From assembly GCA_023376005.1 (NCBI GenBank), contig CM042141.1:91448107-91512106 (forward strand): DNA of 64,000 nucleotides, given 5' to 3'. The notes below the pieces were generated by a model. It was not told the origin of the DNA, did no database searches, and saw only the letters and a program-made list of their open reading frames with translations. The DNA comes from Doryteuthis pealeii. Lineage: Eukaryota > Mollusca > Cephalopoda > Myopsida > Loliginidae. The translations under genes and the position numbers were made by a program. Of this stretch, positions 1 through 11,742 are shown piece by piece; within the stretch, counting starts at the first letter, position 1, and every line of letters begins with the position of its first letter.

Positions 1-295
1 TTGTTGGGTTATTTTATGCTGAAGCCATTTTGTTTTATACAATCTTGATGGGTATTCAATTTTTTCTCTTTTGTCTCTGGTTTTCAAACAGATAATACCA
101 ATCTGTTTTGGGTCCTTCATTGTGGAATGAAAAGAACATGTTTCAATTCTGTTCATAGATCAGAATAGAGACAATTAGTTGCCAATTTTGACATAGCATT
201 TATTACATGGAAGACAAAGTCATTTTTAACCATTTTTTGGTACCACTTCATTACACTTTGTTCATGGAATGTACTGTACTATTAACCTATTCGGA

Positions 296-1163
296 ATTTA
301 TGTATTGGTTGGTTAGTTTTATGGCCTGTCAACCCTTGTTGGGTTATTTTATTTTGAAGACATTTTGTTTTGTTCATACTTTAAATTTTTTTAAACTCAT
401 TTTTTCTAAACATTTATAAATTAATTTTTTCTATTTAACTCATAGATAGATAAGCCTAACAGGTACTACCACTCCAGGTCAGATTGGACCTAAGAGTAAT
501 AGTGATGAAGGGGTACTCCACACCCACAAAGCTCCAAAATTGAAACTTTATCATTACATACAGTTTAACATCATATTCAGGACACTAAGATTCTCAACCA
601 CCATTTTCTAGCAGGTATATAAAAATGTTGGGGAGGTGCCATAACTGCAATAAGGTTGGTTTTTTTTTTGGTTTGTTTTGTTTTACGGCATATCAACCTC
701 AGTGGGTCATTTAATGCCAATAAAGTTTTGAAATAAATCAATTCTTAATGGATAATACAATTTTTATAAGTACATTTTTCTATTTAACCCATAGATGGGA
801 CCCTAACAGTACTACCACTCCGGTCAGAGTGGACCAGGGAGCAATGGTGATGAAGGGGTGCTCCACATTCCCCAAACCTCCAAAACTGGAACCTCACCAT
901 CAGATAGAGTTTAACGTCATTCCCAGGACATGTAGACCCGCAGCCACCGCCTTTCTAGCACCCATATGATAAAAAAGGGGTTGGGGCTTGCCATAAAGAC
1001 AATAGGGTTGGGAAAATCATATAGGTGCTAGGGCTTGACGTGACTAGCTGATTGATCGGAGGGGGCCTCTCCGACCGCCTGTCTAGCCCAAGATAGGGCC
1101 AAAGTGGAGTATTGCAATAAGGTTGGGACAATTATATAGGTGCTAGGGCTTGATAGGAACATA
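296..1163 (-). mobile_element. Old S1 retroposon copy, split by a younger one
   Basis: Degenerate copy of a repeat family of about 600 bp (called S1 here; tail at the left, so - strand). Its two parts are 296-659 and 1116-1163, and the younger copy sits between. The equivalent sequence in the second duplication copy (about 6770-7160) is uninterrupted. Confidence 0.6.
660..1115 (-). mobile_element. Young S1 retroposon inserted in the old one, with 13-bp target duplication
   Basis: The A-rich tail is at 660-690 (T-rich on the + strand). GCAATAAGGTTGG occurs just before the insert and again just after it (1114-1128), and only once in the empty copy at 7110-7125. A tail plus a 13-bp direct repeat is the mark of LINE-driven retroposition. 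The copy is truncated at its 5' end compared with 10911-11482. Confidence 0.75.
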
Positions 1164-1630
1164 TGTATTATGTTATTTTGTTGTTACATGTTATGTATAT
1201 TAAACATTCATATGTGAATTGTTCATGCAAGTTGTTTGTCTTTCCTTACCAAATGTTCAGTGTTAGTGTATCCATGGATGCACTAATGTATTATTAGGAC
1301 TTAATGTTGGTCATAAATTAATACCTACTATTTTTATACAGCACACCACTTATATAATTATCAATTATCTATTATCTCATCCTGAATCTACCTATCTCTC
1401 TTTCTCTCTATTATATACCTGACATATTATGTGGTATATATGAGTATGCAACAGATTTACCTAACACATCCGCACAAGTAGAACACAACAAAATGACAAT
1501 TTTTAAAATTTCAACGTTTTCATATTTTCATATTTGTCTTTTTCCTAGATTAGTTGTTATACCAATGTAGTATTGATTTTCTATCCAAAACAACATCATT
1601 CCAACATAAGAAATGAATACAAAATCTTAG

Positions 1631-1835
1631 CTCTTAACATCTCCGTTTCTATAAGGATTTATCAAAAAATGGCTAAAAATGGCCTTTTCATTTAAATTTA
1701 CCTGTTATTTTCCTTAAATCAAAGACTTCTAAATGTTTAATATTACATTTAAACAAAAGCTATTATTTGGGTCAGATTAGGAAAACGGATGTGACTTCTG
1801 GCCAGGTGGAATGAGGTGGTATAAGACGTTAAGAG
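1631..1835. mobile_element. MITE with CTCTTAAC-type inverted ends, copy 1
   Basis: 205 bp, bounded by CTCTTAACATCT and AGACGTTAAGAG, inverted ends with one mismatch. No coding capacity. Same family at 9175-9378 and 59919-60152. Confidence 0.65.
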
Positions 1836-2149
1836 TTAAACAAGGTTTCAACAGTAAATGCATGATGTGCATTGGTCAAAGCCACTAGCCTACCAAGACT
1901 CCTCCAGTTTAAAAGTTATCAGGCTAGTTTCACAAACTAGTCACTACTGAGTATTAAAATTGATCCTAGCTAGCTGCAGTTCCTGAGGCAGTCTAATGTT
2001 ATCTTCAACCTCATTCTCTTATGGCTTGCAACAAGATTGGTACCAAATTATTGGCACTTTTACACTGTCTTGGACAACATCAGCTCCACATGGCTAGGCA
2101 GTAACACTTAGATCCTGGCACAGATCCATGGTCTCCAAGACTGATGCCA

Positions 2150-2803
2150 TCTATACATATATAAAGGGAAGTTGGTGTATATGTATGTTAGGGTAGGTTT
2201 TTTCAATCAATGAAAGTTGGGTATTGGTATTGATAAGTACTGACACCAAAAAGTAGGTTTAACTTGCACCAATTTTTGAGCATTTAGTTTTTAAAGATCG
2301 TCTAATATGAAGCCCCCTCCAAAATCATTGTTTTTGATACATTTACATATGAAAATTGCTTAAAAATCTTATAATTTCAATCAAGAAAAGTTTGTCAATT
2401 CATATTATTCAAATAATAGATAAAATATATTAAAAGTAAACAATCTAAAGTGAAATTATAACCGTCAACTCTACCCTAACAGCTCAGACAAGCTGCATTT
2501 TAGCTCATTTGAGATACGTCAGTAATAACATTGCAAGATATTTGGTAGTGTTATTTTTTCTATTATCAATGGATCAAAAACAAAACAAATATGAACTCTG
2601 CTGGGAACAAATGAAGGGATGGTGATTTTTAATATAAGCTATTACTATAATTTGAATACTCCTCTAAATATCTACGGGTCACTAAAAAGTGAGTCTTTTA
2701 AGTTTCTATTTTATATGATAATTGTAAGGAATAAAGTTATAAAAAAAACATGACAAAAAATACATGAATATTGTGAGAATAATAGAATGCCACATTGTAT
2801 GTA
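2150..2803 (+). mobile_element. Helitron family A, 3'-truncated
   Basis: Starts TCTATACATATATAAAGGG after an A (2149). Matches 9692-10335, then the family sequence stops at 2803. No Rep/helicase gene, so non-autonomous. Confidence 0.75.
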
Positions 2804-2804
2804 T

Positions 2805-2950
2805 CTCTCTCTTCTTGAGAGAAGATAGGCACCATCGGCTAATGTTAACGAATAACAATAAAGGTGAGGACAATAGTCCGAATAATCCAAATGATATAAA
2901 TTATCAGCTCCATCTAAAAATAGAGAAATAGTGAAAAGTTATTTTTGGAA
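2805..2950 (+). mobile_element. Penelope-like fragment (one arm)
   Basis: ATAACAATAAAGGTGAGGAC and AATAGTCCGAATAATCC match the right arm of 26690-27096. It abuts the broken end of the Helitron and of the duplicated segment at 2803. Confidence 0.45.
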
Positions 2951-4002
2951 ATCATGACACACGTGAGTCTTTTCTATTTTTAAGTTTAGTGAAATACTTT
3001 CTATTTTATTGATTGTATTTTGAGATGTTTACATCTTTTTTGTGTAATTTCCTCCAAATAAGAATTATTGAATCACAATACCACAAGCCCCAAAAAGGAC
3101 CAATCCCAACGAATACTTCCTCATCACTAGTAACAGGTGATTTTTTTTAAAACCAAATCCATTGGTCCGTTTCATGACGATATGTTTTTCATTTCTATAC
3201 TCATTTCTATACAAGTATAATACAAAAAAACTGATATTATTTTGTATTCTTTATGACCTAGATTGACAGCCAAAAATCGAATGAGTGTGATATACCTGTT
3301 CACTGGAGAGAGGGAGAGGAGATGGGTTCTTACTTGGTTCTACTTCGTCAGCAGCCATCTTCTTCTGGGCAGTGTTGTCTTTGTCTTTCTTGGTTTTGTA
3401 ATAAATAAAGCAAGACTTAAATTATTTTACAAACGTCTTTATTAGCCCAGAGGGTTTTATACTTGCGGTGAGAAGATGGCATCTTGAGAGCAAACAACAC
3501 TCACATTTGCTCTTTTCTACTAATGCCCAAAATCTAACTAAGTCAGTTCCTTCTCACACCTGCCTTCAGCTAATCAGTAATTGGCGTCTAGGTCAGAGAA
3601 GGTGAACTGCCTGTCAAATACTTTTAACAACTTCCTATAACGGTTAATGGTAACTTTCCATTTACTATACCATTATTTGAATTTATTAAACTTACAACAA
3701 ATTCGTAGGCTACCCACTATTAGTAACAATAAATAAAAAACTGTATGAGTAAAATATATTTTGTCCAGATTTCATAAAATTAAATAGAGGAGGACACCTA
3801 TTAGAATAAATCCTCATAAATTTTAGAAAAAAAATATTTTAAAACATTAATTCATATGAAAGGTGAATAAGTATGAAACATTTTTGAAGATTTTTTGAAA
3901 ATAAATAATGTTTTGTTTGAGTAAAGTTCCACTAGAAATAATAAGATTCTGGTATCATTGATCAGAAGAAATTAACTTTTTATACAAAAACTGGTAGCGC
4001 TA
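2951..4002. other. Mostly unclassified
   Basis: A 60-codon frame at 3263-3445 is not convincing. 3330-3600 shares an inverted block (CCCAGAAGAAGATGGC on the - strand against CCCAGAGAAGATGGCAGC at 26537) with 26480-26600, so an old repeat is likely. The rest is AT-rich. Confidence 0.5.
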
Positions 4003-4251
4003 TAAAAGTAGTCAGGGTGGTCTATACTTGGTATCAGCCAAACAGTGAGGGAGTCTATCCCTTTTTCCACTACGCTAGACCAAGGAGATTGTTTTTTGCA
4101 TTGAGGTGAACGCACACCGTACCATCAGCTCCTTAACTTTATCACACAGATCCCTGTGCTACTCATACGCTGAGTTGAACAAGGGCTGATATCGAACAAG
4201 GAACCTTGGGTTTCTAGCGAACGCTCTACCAACTGAGCTACCTGGAGCGGC
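4003..4251 (-). mobile_element. tRNA-derived SINE, family T1
   Basis: On the - strand it starts with a tRNA-like head (box A AGCTCAGTTGGTAGAGCG) and ends GGTATCAAGTATAG... and ACTTTTAT. Other copies: 41316-41545, 41844-42090, 45695-45934. The head most resembles a tRNA-Lys-type gene. Confidence 0.75.
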
Positions 4252-4261
4252 TATACATATA

Positions 4262-4560
4262 TCTTATTATAATGGAGATTGGTGTTTTGTTTGCCTGTAA
4301 CCGAAAGTATGTCACTGCTTACATTACAATACCCTCAGGAATTGTGTAAGTTATCCAGTGAGTATTTAATTTAGTCAAAATTATCAATACATAGAATAAA
4401 TCTTATTTATTAGCGATGTCTCTGCGAAAATCCGAGTTGGATTATTTAAAAAACAGCCCATATTATCAGTGGTGTTAAAAATCCTGCATGTGTCTTATAT
4501 ATCACTAAGAAGATAAAGAACAGACAATAAAGTATCTGGGTGAGGCTTAAAACTTTTTGA
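4262..4560 (+). mobile_element. Helitron family B, 3'-truncated
   Basis: Starts A|TCTTATTATAATGGAGATTG; the family match fades before the AG microsatellite at 4569-4647. Confidence 0.65.
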
Positions 4561-4568
4561 ACGACCCT

Positions 4569-4647
4569 CTAATGGAGAGGAGAGAGAGAGAGAGGGAGAG
4601 AGAGAGAGAGAGGGAGAAGGAGAGAGTAGAGAGAGAGAGAGAGGAAT
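4569..4647 (+). repeat. AG-rich microsatellite
   Basis: Nearly pure AG/GGAG run between two Helitron remnants (4262-4560 and 4676-5210). Confidence 0.9.
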
Positions 4648-4675
4648 TGTTCTATTGTTCTAATTTATTATATAA

Positions 4676-5210
4676 CTAGCAAATATATGCCCCTCCGGGT
4701 GCAGTATTTAAGTTTTAATGTAATAAAAATATTATATTAAATTAGAAAGACTAATGAAACTAAATAAGAATAAAAAAAGATTTGAAACATAGGGGGGTAT
4801 AATCGAAAATAGAACAACTGAAACTTACTCACTCCATCACTCCGTCTTCATTGTTAAATTTTTCCTAATTAACTATTTAGTTAAAATAGAAGTAAAGAAT
4901 AAATTACAGTTATTTCTTCTTGTTGATGGATTTCTTTTAAAATTTATCCCCAAGATTTTGCTCATATTCATTAAGATAAAACCAAACAATTAAGAAATCA
5001 ATAATACTAAGCAGCTATTCATTAAAATCAAATTTTAATATCAATATGCAAATTAGCCTTCCTGTTCACAATGTAAACTGTCTATTTTGTGTTTATATAA
5101 AATACAATTGCATGTTATCCAGTATGTAGATATGATCAACAGTATTTATAATGTAAAACAATTTTTATTAATAATTAAGGTTTAAATAAACCTGTATATG
5201 TGGGATAACG
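4676..5210 (-). mobile_element. Helitron family B, 5'-truncated
   Basis: On the - strand it ends in the hairpin GCACCC-GGGGC, ATATATTTG and CTAG before T. The 5' end (TCTTATTATAATGG) is missing. Positions 5215-5470 to its right hold nothing I can classify. Confidence 0.7.
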
Positions 5211-5474
5211 TGGTAATATCACATTGGAAAAATCCTGCTGATACCCATATCAGATAGTTTGAGAAAGCCCTGTTCTATTGTATTTAATAGGAGACAGTCC
5301 ACATAATGAGACTTGTAGGTTTTTCATAAGATTAATGGGGTGGGTGGTAGTGGTGGTTCTTTTTTATTTGTCCACCATTTCTTGCAAATTATGAGCATCA
5401 CAATTTGGTGTGAACCAGAACATTTTTGTTATGTTTAAGTTTGGGGAAAAAGAAAAAGTCACTATTTGCCTGCC

Positions 5475-5740
5475 ACAACTATCGTCCCTTCCTGTGCACT
5501 TACCTGAAAGGGCTCATCAAGGGGACCCGTTTTGAATGTGTTGAGGCCATCAAGAGGTCGTAACGACGGAGCTGAGGACATACCAGAGGAATCCTTCCAG
5601 TGGGCAAGAAGCGTGACAGAGAAGGATGGAAAAGTGCATTAGATTCAAGCTTTGCAGGACAAAAAATTTATTTTGTTGTTTGGATTTTAAATGAATTTTT
5701 GTGACAACAGTCTCGTTACTTTTCAGACACATCTTGTATT
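5475..5740 (+). pseudogene. Mariner transposase C-terminal relic
   Basis: One frame gives LFPFLCTYLKGLIKGTRFE-like residues, of which LKGLIKGTRFECVEAIKR is clear. After a frame change it continues with MEKCIRFK. Mariner transposases end with K-G-T-R-F-E-x-V-E-A-V-K, then W-K-x-R-M-E-K-C and a final E-Y-F/I-E. The relic has at least two stops and one frame change, so it is long dead. It sits directly left of the inverted duplication fragment at 5749. Confidence 0.65.
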
Positions 5741-5748
5741 ATGGCATC

Positions 5749-6010
5749 AGTCTTGGAGACCATGGATCTGTGCCAGGATCTAAGTGTTACTGCCCAGCCA
5801 CGTACAGCTGATGTTGTCCAAGACAGTGTAAAAGTGCAAATAATTTGGTACCAATCTTGTTGCAAGCCATAAGAGAATGAGGTTGAAAGATAACATTAGA
5901 CTGCCTCAGGAACTGCAGCTAGCTAGGATCAATTTTATACTCAGTAGTGACTAGTTGTGAAACTAGCCTGATAACTATTAAACTGGAGGAGTCTTGGTAG
6001 GTTAGTGGTT
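5749..6010 (-). repeat. Inverted partial copy of the duplicated segment
   Basis: Reverse complement of about 1885-2149 and 9425-9691, starting exactly at the GATGCCAT that precedes the Helitron in both direct copies. It lacks the Helitron. Confidence 0.85.
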
Positions 6011-6215
6011 AATGTGATGACTCCTACGTAGTAAGTGAGTTCAAACTCTAGTCACACTATACTCCACTTTGGGTTAATACCCTTGGGAAAGGTATGAACC
6101 CTCTCCCCCCCAGTATGAGTTAAATAGTAACACTACTATTTTTTTACAAGGATGACTTTAGCATTGAATACCTCATGATGATTGATATGCCATTAAACAA
6201 AAGAAACCAAAGAAA
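5995..6215 (+). mobile_element. tRNA-derived SINE with S1-like tail
   Basis: A tRNA-like head (GGTTAGTGGTTAATG, then GAGTTCAAACTC, the A and B box positions of a pol III promoter) is followed by a body with CTTTGGGTTAATACCC and ends in a tail like S1 (GATATGCCATTAAAC). The shared tail suggests that one LINE mobilised both families. Confidence 0.6.
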
Positions 6216-7587
6216 TTATGAAAACAGTGATGAAATGTCCTTGTAATTTACTAAACTATCATATTTGGCACAAGGTCAGACAAATGGTTGATCAGTGAGA
6301 ATTGATTTCTGCTAGTTGGTTAGTCACTGGTTGGCTGGTTTTTATGGCATGACAACCTTGTTGGGATATTTTTTCTATTTAACTCATAAGATTAGACCCT
6401 AAAGGTAATTTCTGGGATGTAAAAAAAGTGTTACACATGGATATATGGTTGGTTGGAATTTACGGATGTCAACCCTTGTTGGGTTATTTTATGCTGAAGC
6501 CCATTTTTTTTATACAATCTTGATGGGTATTCAATTTTTTCTCTTTTGTCTCTGGTTTTCAAACAGATAATACCAATCTGTTTTGGGTCCTTCATTGTGG
6601 AATGAAAAGAACATGTTTCATTCTGTTCATAGATCGAATAGAGACAATTAGTTGTCAATTTCAACATAGATTTATTACATGGAAGACAAAGTCATTTTTA
6701 ACCATTTTTGGTACCACTCATTAATTTGTTCATGGAATGTACTGTACTATTACCTATTTGGACTTATGTATTGGTTGTTAGTTTTGGCATGTCAACCCTT
6801 GTTGGGTTATTTTATTTTTGAAAGACATTTTGTTTTGTTCATACTAAAATTTTTTTAAACTCATTTTTTAAAACATTTTAATAATTATTTTTTCTATTAA
6901 CTCATAGATTAGATAAGCCTAACAAGGTACTACCCATCCAGGTCAGATTAGACCTAAGAGTAATAGTGATGAAGGGGTACTCCACACCCCAAAGTCCAAA
7001 ATTGAAACTTCATCATTACATTCAGTTTATCATCATATTCAGGACACTAAGAGATTCTCAACCACCATTTTCTAGCAGGTATATAAAAATGTGGGGAGTT
7101 TGCCATAACTGCAATAAAGGTTGGGACAATTATATAGGTGCTAGGGCTTGATAGAAACATATGTATTATGTTATTTTTGTTGTTACATGTTATGTATATT
7201 AAACATTCATATGGTGAATTGTTCATGCAAGTTGTTTGTCTTTCCTTACCAAATGTTCAGTGTTAATGTATCCATGATGCACTAATGTATTATTAGGACT
7301 TAATGTTGGTCATAAATAATACCTACTATTTTATACAGCATACCACTTATGTAATTATCAATTATCTATTATCTCATCCTGAATCTACCTGTCTCTCTTT
7401 CTCTCTATTATATACCTGACATATTATGTGGCTATATATGAGTATGCAACACATCCGCACAAGTAGAACACAACAAAATGAACAATTTTTAAAATTTCAA
7501 CTTTTCATATTTCATATTTGTCTTTTTCCTAGATTAGTTTGTCATACCAATGTAGTATTGATTTTCTATCCAAAACAACATCATTCC

Positions 7588-9144
7588 CAATGTAAACTAT
7601 GTTGGTCGGGGTGCCAAATGTAATATTATGATCTGGTCACGGGACAAATGTAATACGATGTTGTTTGCTGCACGCGGCTGTAAATGTAGTACGATGTTGT
7701 CGCGGCGTCGAATCTAACGCGATGGGTGTTCTTTGACCCACAGGAAAGTGAAAGTGATTGTTCCGGGCTGTACCCATGAAAATGACCAAGTTCATCAAGG
7801 TTGTTCCACAATTAACACGAACGCGTTTTAACAATAAAAGCCTTTAATTATCAACAGTGATTAAAATCATGTACAACCACAAGGGATATCGAGTTGAAGT
7901 TGAGTCGGTATTTTGTGAACTGACTGGCGATATATGCTGTGTTCTGATTCAAATTCAGTGAACTTTGAGTAACAAGACGACAAAGCAAAGACGGTGACAA
8001 GGGCCATGAGATGGAGCTATCATCTGCTAGGGAAGCAGTTGTCCAATCTGGTCAAGAACGCACTGTCCGATCTGGTTAAGGAACCAGCTTTCAACTCTGG
8101 TCAAGTACCAGCTCTCCAATCTGCCTGGGAACCCTTTTTGGGTCTCTTTTATGGGTTCCAAACCCCCGAATCCAGGGCTCTCATTGGCCCGCAATAGAAA
8201 TGCCGGACCAATGGCCCTAACAGTGTAAACATCAGAGGTGTACAAACCCCACCCACGNCGGTCGCATTTGATTGGACGGCCAATCAAAATCATGGCATTG
8301 GGTTACTTATCTCAGAGGTGGGTAACAAGTCTCCGCCCCAGTTTCCTGATTGGTGAGGCACCTGATAATATTTTTATTATTGTATAAATGGTCCTGTCAA
8401 TTGCTATGATAATTCCCAGGGACTGGCCTAAGACCACCCGGGTAAATTGAGATTATCAACATTTTAAAGATTTACTCTTTAAACTGTTTTTGCTAAATAA
8501 ATGTCCTTATCTTACACAGTCCCCACAAGAACAATAATAGATATGGATATGTCAGCAGCCATCCCTTTTTTCATCAACTGATTTCTGCCATTAGAATTTC
8601 TTTGTGTTAGAGTAATTAATTTTATCTTGTGTTGACTTTACCACACCACTGACTTGTACTCTAATCTAAGTCACTTGTATGACTCTAGACTCAATTGTTA
8701 TTTTTAAGTATCCAGTCAGACATCCGTCTTTATATCAACCACTTTCAGCCTGGATAAAATGGTTCCCTATCTTTTTGGAGTTTCCATGTAAATGATAATA
8801 TGATAAAACAGACCTCTGCTTTACACCCACCTATTTCTGCCATTAGGATTGGTTTTGTTCAAAAATTATTTATCATCTTGTTTCGACGCTACAAGAATGA
8901 CAATATATTTATATGAAAACATTTGTATAAACAAGAAGTCATTTGTGTTATATCAACCATCAACCGACTTTTAGCCATTAGAATTTCTTTGTGTCAGAGT
9001 AATTAATTTTATCTAGTGTTGACTTTACCACACCACTGACTTGTACTCTAATCTAAGTCGCTTGTACGATTCTAGACTCAATTGTTTTGTTTTTAAGTAT
9101 CTAATCGGATATCGCCAATCAGTCCATAACACTACAGTGTTATA
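7588..9144. mobile_element. 1.55-kb insert in duplication copy 2, left part possibly a solo LTR
   Basis: Present only in copy 2. 7590-8516 is GC-richer, with three spaced copies of AAATGTAATACGATGTTG-like sequence near its start, TATAAATGG at 8381, AATAAA at 8497 and a C/A-rich end, as an LTR would have. No matching target repeats found. 8580-9110 contains a 140-bp direct repeat. Small open frames inside (8027-8293 on -, 7994-8197 on +) are not recognised. Confidence 0.4.
8584..9112 (+). repeat. Direct repeat of about 140 bp, 387 bp apart
   Basis: 8584-8725 and 8970-9110 both read GCCATTAGAATTTCTTTGTG through CTAGACTCAATTGTT with few differences. The sequence between them is unclassified. 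Confidence 0.8.
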
Positions 9145-9174
9145 CCAACATAAGAAATGAATACAAAATCTTAG

Positions 9175-9378
9175 CTCTTAACATCTCCGTTTCTATAAGG
9201 ATTTATCAAAAAATGGCTAAAAATGGCCTTTTCATTTAAATTTACCTGTTATTTTCCTTAAATCAAAGACTTCTAAATGTTTAATATTACATTTAAACAA
9301 AAGCTATTATTTGGGTCAGATTAGGAAAACGGATGTGACTTCTGGCCAGGTGGAATGAGTGGTATAAGACGTTAAGAG
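9175..9378. mobile_element. MITE with CTCTTAAC-type inverted ends, copy 2
   Basis: 204 bp, duplicated along with its host segment (copy of 1631-1835). Confidence 0.65.
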
Positions 9379-9691
9379 TTAAACAAGGTTTCAACAGTAA
9401 ATACATGATGTGCATTGGTCAAAGCCACTAGCCTACCAAGACTCCTCCAGTTTAATAGTTATCAGGCTAGTTTCACAAACTAGACACTACTGAGTATTAA
9501 AATTGATCCTAGCTAGCTGCAGTTCCTGAGGCAGTCTAATGTTATCTTCAACCTCATTCTCTTAGGCTTGCAACAAGATTGGTACCAAATTATTGGCACT
9601 TTTACACTGTCTTGGACAACATCAGCTGTACGTGGCTAGGCAGTAACACTTAGATCCTGGCACAGATCCATGGTCTCCAAGACTGATGCCA

Positions 9692-10604
9692 TCTATACAT
9701 ATATAAAGGGAAGTTGGTGTATATGTATGTTAGGGTAGGTTGATTTTCAATCAATGAAAGTTGGGTATTGGTATGATAAGTACTGACACCAAAAAGTAGG
9801 TTTTTAACTTGCACCAATTTTTAGCATTTAGTTTTAAAGATCGTCTAATATGAAGCCCCCTCCAAAATCATTGTTTTTGATATATTTACATATGAAATTG
9901 CTTAAAAATATTATAATTTCAATCAAGAAAAGTTTGTCAATTCATATTATTAAAATAAAATAGATAAAATATATTAAAAGTAACATCTAAAGTGAAATTA
10001 TAACCGTCAACTCCACCCTAACAGCTCAGACAAGCTGCATTTTAGCTCATTTGAGATACGTCAGTAATAACATTGCAAGATATTTGGTGTAGCGTTATTT
10101 TTTCTATTATCAATGGATCAAAAACAAACAAATATGAACTCTGCTAGGAACAAATGAAGGGATGATGATTTTGATATAAGCTACTACTATAATTTGAATA
10201 CTCCTCTAAATATCTACGGGTCACTAAAAGTGAGTATTTTAAGTTTCTATTTTATATGATAATTGTAAGGAATAAAGTTATAAAAAACATGACAAAAATA
10301 CATGAATATTATGAGAATAATAGAATGCCACATTGTATGTATGTATGTATGTATGAAACAATGAAAATCTATAATTAATGATAAAGTAAATATATATGCG
10401 TGTCAAATATCACCGGTTCTTGTTTTTTGTACAAAAATTATGTAGATTTGATTTATATTCAAAGATACTTAAAAGTTGAAATATACATAGAAATAGCATT
10501 GAAATTTTACTTGAAAATATCCAGCATTTGTAAAGTTAACAACTCAATATACCAGTGTTTCCCCCCGACAATCTACCCAGGCGATGCTGGGTAGCCACTT
10601 CTAG
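9692..10604 (+). mobile_element. Helitron family A, 913 bp, both ends
   Basis: 5' TC after A at 9691. The 3' end has the hairpin arms CTACCCA and TGGGTAG around a short loop, then CCACTT and CTAG at 10601-10604, followed by T. These are the defining ends of Helitrons, which insert between A and T and make no target duplication. Confidence 0.85.
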
Positions 10605-10910
10605 TATAGAATAAAATAACAATAACAAAAATAGGCAGATGTAAAGAAGGAAATACATTTTTCAAAAGCAGTTGTCCTTCGTTGGAATTAAAGAAAGAAA
10701 AAAAAGTACTGATAAGATAGTGCTGTATTCTACTTCCTGGAGTGGAAGCAAAAAAACCCCCAAAAAACCCCAAGAAACAGTAAACTGATTTTATGAGAGA
10801 AAATAATAAGAACCACTTGAATTTCTAAGCAGCCAATACCAGGATGATAATTTTCTTTACATTTGGTTGGTCGGTTGATTGGTTGGATTTTACAGCATGT
10901 CAACCTTAGG

Positions 10911-11482
10911 CAGCTCTGTTGGCTGGGGCATTAGAATACACTGATTATATCTCTGCAGAGGGGTAAGACCCCCCCCCCCAAATGGGGCCACGTGATGCTT
11001 AAGGACGGAATCCTGGTGGATGAGCAATCCATGATATGCAACACTCCACTTAGACCCTTCTTAGGCTAGACGGGCGGGCGGAAAAGCCCCCGCTGATTAA
11101 TCGGTTGGTCATATTAAGCCCTAGCACATATATGATTGCCCCAATGCTATTGCCCTTATGGCAAGCCCCAACCAGTTTTATCATATGGGTGCTAGGAGGC
11201 GGTGGATGGGGGTCTACATGTCCTGGGAATGACGTTAAACTCTGATGGTGAGGTTCCAGTTTTGGAGGTTTGGGGAATGTGGAGCACGCCTTCATCACCA
11301 TTGCTTCCTGGTCCACTCTGACCCGGAGTGGTAGTACCAGTTAGGGTTCCATCTATGGGTTAAATAGAAAAATGTGTTTATAAAAAAAATTGTGTATCCA
11401 TAAAGAATGAATTTATTTCAAAACTTTATTGGCATTAAATGACCCACTGAGGTTGATATGCCGTAAAACAAACCAAACCTAA
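10911..11482 (+). mobile_element. S1 retroposon, near full length
   Basis: Starts GCTCTGTTGGCTGGGGC and ends in the family tail ATGCCGTAAAACAAACC. About 570 bp, non-coding. S1 may be a long SINE or the 3' UTR of an unseen LINE; I saw no reverse transcriptase attached to any copy. Confidence 0.7.
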
Positions 11483-11529
11483 TGTTAAATTCTGATTTGA
11501 TGACTTGCTATAATCCCCTTGTAGAATAA

Positions 11530-11640
11530 TACAAGGAAAGAGAGAAAGAAAGAGAGAAGAGAGAAAGAAAGAGAGAAGGAGAGAAAGAAAGAGAAAGAAG
11601 AGAAGAAAGAGAAGGAGAGAAAGAAAGAGAGAAGACAGAC
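11530..11640 (+). repeat. GAAA/GA microsatellite
   Basis: GAAAGAAAGAGA-type array; the open frames across it are artefacts of the repeat. A shorter GAAA array is at 22413-22475. Confidence 0.9.
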
Positions 11641-11742
11641 AAAAGTCTGTCTGACAATGACTTAATTGTACCACTCATCGTTTGCCAGAGAAGTTAAAAG
11701 AAGTGATAACAAACAAACAAATAGCTTGACAACAAGGAAGCA

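Larger units (their letters stand above)
1..2803 (+). repeat. Segmental duplication, copy 1
   Basis: Runs colinear with 6477-10335 with only a few percent differences, mostly homopolymer indels. Relative to copy 2 it carries an extra SINE (about 660-1115) and lacks a 1.55-kb insert found at 7588-9144. It stops matching at 2803, inside the Helitron that begins at 2150. Confidence 0.9.
6477..10335 (+). repeat. Segmental duplication, copy 2
   Basis: Second copy of 1-2803. It is interrupted by an unrelated insert (7588-9144) after a point equivalent to 1603 and resumes at 9145. Base 8258, inside the insert, is the only ambiguous base (N) I noticed. Confidence 0.9.

Noticed and set aside
11435..11674. 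79-codon - strand open frame
   Set aside because: It is the translation of a GAAA/GA microsatellite, with leucine/serine runs only.
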